Shown piece by piece: positions 59,428 through 64,000 of a stretch of 64,000 nucleotides of DNA (the first letter of the stretch is position 1; each line of letters opens with the position of its first letter). The notes beneath the pieces are model-generated. The model did no database searches, was not told the origin of the DNA, and worked only from the letters and a program-made list of their open reading frames with translations. The stretch is taken from contig NC_088309.1 in assembly GCF_910592395.1 (NCBI RefSeq), forward strand, positions 7,752,501 to 7,816,500, in the 5' to 3' direction. This stretch comes from Lineus longissimus (taxonomy: Eukaryota > Nemertea > Pilidiophora > Heteronemertea > Lineidae). Both the position numbers and the translations under genes were made by a program.

Positions 59428-61207
59428 CTAATTATGGGCGTCGCCATCAAAGAGTGGTGATGGGTGTGATCGGTGTCCTATGGTCCCTGGTCTAATTAAC
59501 CATGACCTCGTCTCTGAGGCAAGTAGCCAGAGTCGTGATTACTGGGTCCTAGATATTTTCCGAAGAGTGTCATCTTACTCTACTGTAGTTGGTCACGCTG
59601 TCTGACATTCCCGGTGAGCCCCTCCAGACCGCGGACTATTAGTTGCTATATTTGAACAGCCAGCTGAATGGGATTGCCGTTGGGCTGGTGAGCGTAAATT
59701 GTAGACATCTCGGAAAGAACCATTTGTGACATTTTGCGTTCTGTTATTAATGGCAAGGACGTTTTCCCTCTACGAATGGGGAAACAGCTTTTTTTAGTGA
59801 TCGAGAGGAAAGCAAGAGCAAAGACGATAACGGTTGAGCGACTGTTTGGTAATAGTGTAGGATTCGTTAAGATGATGTATACAACCGAAACAACAAGTAA
59901 AGTACCACGGCTGATGCATGAACGTAGCTCAGAGGCATGCGCAGTCGTAGAGCGGGACTTACATGGCCGCGGCCCTCTCTGAAACCACTCACTGACTTTA
60001 CTTCCTTTCGACTGATGGCACCTGCGAATGGCAACCAACATGCAAATGGAACGCTGCAGAAATCGCCGCCCTCTTTAAAAAAGACTTACTTAATGCTCAA
60101 CCTCCTTCCCATGACAATAAAATCACATGCTATTTCCCCTACTGGCGCCGATCATTCGAACAGGAAATCTATGCAGTTATTGCAATCTTTCTGCTTTGAT
60201 ATCAAATCTATCAACATTTTCATATCTTATTTGCTGACTGCCAAACACACAGCATTTACCTGTGCAATAATAAATGATTAATGAGAGCAATCAGCATGAT
60301 CAATAACCTTGGTGGCAGTAAATTGTACTGCCGGTATTGACAAGATGATTGATGTGATACACGATTATAAAAATCATGACTTGTCGCAGTTGCAGATGCT
60401 TAAAACAGGCTTCCGTGAGGTTTTATCGTAATGTGCTGTATTCCACGGAAGGCTTTTTAATGCAATGAGCACATGTACATTTCCACATTTATATTGTAGC
60501 TTACATTAGGTCGGCCACTTTACGATAATACATTACTTGTACTAGGAATTCGTGTGCATAGATGCACATATTATACGTGTATACGCGATTTAAATAAACA
60601 ACATTGAGAGAGATATTTTGCTACCAATATTCAAGTCACGTCTTTTAAAAGAAAATCATGCACTTTCGTATTTAAGAAGTAACAATCGTTCATAAAAGTA
60701 AAGGATGAAATGTCTTCGCCGGACAAGACAGTCTCGCATTTCGTAGGTCAAGTTAAAGGCTGATGTTTCAGACACATAAACAAAATTATACAATCATGTA
60801 TGATGCATTTGTTACATTACTCATCCACCAACTAATATGTACATATTATGTAAATACCTTTTCTTACTAATATCGCCAGACTTCAAACATCAACAAAAAC
60901 GCAACGACATACTTTGCTTTGGAGGCACATAAGTGACCCAACCACATCGGTTTGAAATCCAAGTCATGACATGTCGAAGCTACAAACAGTGTAACCCGAT
61001 CCCTCCACTTTTCCGTCACCAGCCTCGGGTTTGCTTTGAAGGAACATGACGAACACGCGACTTTGCACAGCGGAGGATAATTTTTTTCTTTTCTTACATA
61101 TATTTGCTTGTGATTTGATCATTTTGTGCTCGGAGTGAAACATGGCTTTTCCGGCACATCTTCTAAGTGTTCATCCCCTGGAACGTACGACCGTCAGAAA
61201 TAGAAAG

Positions 61208-61329
61208 AGAGGCTCAACAGACTCCTCTGTGGTCTAAAGAAATTGAGGGGCAAAAGGAACTGATCAGGAGTGCCGCTCAGCCTTTTCGCCCCTCAATTTC
61301 CCCAAACCACAAAGGACTCCGGTGTGTCT
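61208..61329. repeat. foldback hairpin family, copy 4
   Basis: A 122-bp imperfect palindrome. The left arm includes GACTCCTCTGTGGTCT and GAAATTGAGGGGCAAAAGG. The right arm on the opposite strand includes GAGTCCTTTGTGGTTT and GAAATTGAGGGGCGAAAAGG. The shared GAAATTGAGGG and TCCTTTGT blocks link it to the hairpins at 16674, 48603 and 57198. Confidence 0.65.
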
Positions 61330-63828
61330 AGTCAATTTCCGGCGGCACGTAACCAGCATATTCATTTCAATCACTCCACTGACAAGACCGTCCAGGGATA
61401 TTGGATTGAGCTTGTCGTCATCTAGTCTAGGTGCCATCTTTATGACCACCACAGGAGCAGAGACACAGTCACCCGGATAAGCAATTACAAGTCCTTGTTT
61501 TTTCGAACTGAAGAATTCTAAGCCGATGTTTTCCAAAAGATCAATTTCAAGCTGATTGCACGTATTTAAGGTCATATCTTGGGAGAAACTCTATGAGCAG
61601 CATAAAGCCAAACTGAGAATTCCATTCAGGATACGAAGAAAATGTATTTGGAGAACCAAAATACCATTATGCTCTCAAAGGGTTTTTTACCCTTGAGATC
61701 AACTTCCGAGTAGCAAGGCAATATCGTGATAGCTTGTCGTTCGAGAAAATCCAATGCTTTCAAGCCTTTAGACTAAGCATCATTTTGTGTTAAGATCAGA
61801 CTAAGTTTTCAAATTTAGCCTTCAACGAGTAGACATGGCGTATTCTTAATGCTTTTCCCCACCACACACACTACTCTTCGCCAAGATCCCTTCAGCCTTC
61901 GTTTAGTTGGCTAGGAGTTGACTTCATTAAGTAGAGCAAATATTGATGCATTCATGTGGCCATGATGACTTATTCTGCTCTTTTCCCATGAACGAATATT
62001 TCTTGATCTGCATTTACAATGTACCACCAATGGCATTTGTCATCACGCCGTGCATGCTTGGTGAGCATCTGACAAACTGAGCTCATTTTAAAGTTCGGCG
62101 TCACTATTGATGATGGCCGTGGCGACCATGATTATGACAGCATGGGGTAGCCGATCAGCGGTCGGCAACATTTTTCAAGTCGCCAAGAAAAAGTCCCTTC
62201 CGCTGATGATAATCTTGAAAATGTACCATATAACGCTCCTGGTTTGTAAAAAACAGTCCCTCTCTTGAAAGTCTGGCTACGTTCATGAATAGGCTAAGAA
62301 ATTCACTTTGCCGATCCTACCACCGGATATTCCCCTTGTGACCTTTGATGCATCACGGTGTCAAAGTGGCTTGAGACATTGCTGTTGCAACTTAGATCTG
62401 ACGCTGAAAGGCTCTAGAGTTAAGTAAGCATCACACGACCCTTGTTTCTGGCACTGGGCAGAAATTCCACACCGTTCGCCAATAAAGGTTGGAAGATGTT
62501 AAGTTTGCAAGTTAATTGTCATGAACATGATTATTGGTGAGAACAAGCCCCGTCCATTCCACATTGTTTCAATTTGCATGTTTACTTTCATCGGGTTCCT
62601 TTCGAAGCAGTCAAATGAAGTGGCGTATAACCAGTTGAGAACACTTGTGAATCTTGTGAATAGAGACAAGCTGTCATATGAATTTGCCATGTCAAGAGTT
62701 CTTGGTTTATCATCGATGAAACATATGTGGTGGATCGGGTTTGCGAACAGAAATGTCACCTATATCGACAGTTGCCAAAGCGAAGAGAACGGATCAATGC
62801 TTTTAAAGCGTGGGTTTCGAATAACCTCTGGTCTTTGGCAAGGGGTAAATAACGTCCAAAAATAAACGTCTAAAATCGTAGATGTAGGATTTCGATATAT
62901 TCAGTTCAACGGTGACTGGGTTTTTATATGGAGGTTATCAAAAATTGTTTAAATCCGTCACTGTTTGACGAAAATACTAAACTTTGATTATTACATGTCC
63001 GTGACTAATGAATCGTTTCGACATTAGCGTGACAGTCACTGGATAAAGAACATGAAAAACAGGCATTCAAACATTATTTACATGTACCTAATTCACATAT
63101 AATGTACATATTTCATTGTGCTCGCCACTATTAGCAATGGTTCTAGATACAGTTTCTATCTGCACCATACTTACAGCAAACAACTCCGAGACCTCTCCTC
63201 AAGGCTGACTGAATTATTCGCGAAATTCGCGAAAATAAAACGCCCGCGAATATATTTGGTGGTTTTAAGTTTCCAGCTCAAACCACCGTGACATTTTCAT
63301 GAAACATCGATTTCTCATGCAACTAACTTTGTTGGTCTTCCTTGTGATGATATGCATGGAATCGCCGGAAATGGATACCATGGTATTGTAATGGAATTTC
63401 CGGCATTGGTCGTGGATTGGCTAGTTCGTGATGATTACATCGTAGCCACAGGAAATTCCACATCACAGGGAGGGAGAACATTTTAATATCGATAGATGAA
63501 TTATTGGTACTTTGATTCTTGTACGCATTAGGTATTAGGTATATTAAAATCAGTTTCGAATCTTGACAGTTGTCGGAAACCCTCGGCCACAGGAATTCTT
63601 CTTATGACTGATCACAGCACTGGCAAGAAAAAAAACCGAATATCCTGCCAAGCAATAGGTAATGACTGTGTTGCTCAAAAGTTCGAAAGTCTTTTATAAC
63701 GTATTGATATTTTATCTTTACAATAACCAAAAAAATCGTGGCCGCAGGTATTGTGTTTCCTTTATATCAGTTTAGTCCTTGTTCACTTGTCTGACTGGTA
63801 ATTGATTGGCAAAGAGAAATAGCCTATA

Positions 63829-64000
63829 GGCGTTTTTACACGGTGCGGGTTCAAGCCGGATCGAGACTAGTTCAGGTACCAGCCGGTTCATTTTCCCTCG
63901 TGTAAAAGCGAACCTACCGTCCTGAACCCTCCTGGTCCGAGGCGGGTTCCGATCGCCGGTCTCGGGTCGGTGCAGGCCGGTGTAGGCCGGTGGAGGAGGG
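63829..64000. repeat. GC-rich repeat, truncated by window end
   Basis: From about 63829 (GGCGTTTTTACACGG) base composition jumps to about 60% GC with reiterated CCGG-containing words (AGCCGG, GCCGGTG, GGTGTAGGCC). Neighbouring sequence is about 40% GC. The sharp border suggests the 5' end of an inserted repeat, but its other end is outside the window. Confidence 0.4.

Larger units (their letters stand above)
50387..59681 (+). repeat. tandem segmental duplication, unit B
   Basis: The second unit of the duplication, 9.3 kb. It matches unit A from TACATGCCAAACTAAA to GGATTGCCGTT. It is longer because of insertions at 51080-51783, 52544-53315 and 55309-56212, and because it keeps sequence at about 58622-59337 that unit A lacks. 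Confidence 0.9.
59682..64000. other. region without a confident gene
   Basis: Only isolated frames were seen. A minus frame at 61264-61575 (MTLNTCNQLEIDLLENIG...) and a plus frame at 62521-62865 with a hydrophobic N-terminus both begin with ATG and have protein-like composition. Neither resembles a known family, and the first runs into a foldback hairpin. It also holds a TTCGCGAAAAT-type repeat fragment near 63218 and a GC-rich repeat at the window end. Confidence 0.4.

Noticed and set aside
61264-61575. 103-codon minus-strand ORF
   Set aside because: Its C-terminal third is the foldback hairpin repeat, so that part at least is not conserved coding sequence; the rest is unrecognised.
62521-62865. 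114-codon plus-strand ORF with hydrophobic N-terminus
   Set aside because: Protein-like composition but no recognisable family, no splice sites tied to it, and no duplicate for comparison; mentioned only in the gene-free entry.
1-64000. CRISPR arrays, operons, ribosome binding sites
   Set aside because: The sequence is eukaryotic; no regularly spaced repeats or prokaryotic gene structure was seen.

Overview
This is eukaryotic, metazoan DNA. Genes have GT-AG introns with exons of 75 to about 1,050 bp, there is one intron-less nuclear tRNA with A and B boxes, and most of the sequence is AT-rich non-coding DNA with many cut-and-paste transposon relics. The protein families (UNC93-like, carbohydrate sulfotransferase 15-like, secreted PAN/apple-like proteins, THAP) and frequent TACATGTA and AGGCCTA words suggest a marine invertebrate (lophotrochozoan or non-vertebrate deuterostome). 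The species cannot be fixed from sequence alone. All exon models are read from frame continuity and splice sites only.

Layout. 1-14.8 kb: no recognisable gene, only a small inverted-repeat element and degenerate repeats. 14.8 kb: tRNA-Thr(TGT). 16.8-17.9 kb (minus): first large exon of an UNC93-like transporter. 20.3-38.6 kb: a tandem array of four intact three-exon genes for a secreted protein (signal peptide, lectin-like beta-sandwich-type region, C-terminal PAN/apple-like module). It also holds one scar in which 5' flank is joined directly to 3' flank with no gene between. The array carries a 1.57-kb THAP-encoding element with TTAA duplications (Kolobok type), a 606-bp TTAA element in an intron, and two co-duplicated reverse-transcriptase relics. 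39.1-57.1 kb: three sulfotransferase genes of the CHST15 (GalNAc4S-6ST) type, one on minus (505 aa) and two tandem duplicates on plus. The second duplicate has a frameshifted exon 4 and three private transposon insertions: Mutator-like with 9-bp TSD, PIF/Harbinger with TAA TSD, and Tc1/mariner-like with TA TSD. 59.2-59.4 kb (minus): an unrecognised coding exon, truncated in the upstream duplicate. 60-64 kb: no confident gene; the window ends inside a GC-rich repeat.

System view. The two gene arrays look independent. The sulfotransferases would act in the Golgi on sulfated glycans; the secreted family is extracellular and its paralogues vary most in two short segments of an otherwise constant scaffold, as expected of recognition proteins. 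Its last exon is almost identical in all copies while the variable segments are not, which suggests localised gene conversion. The two tandem duplications supply paralogous empty sites, so target-site duplications and boundaries of five transposons can be read directly in this window.
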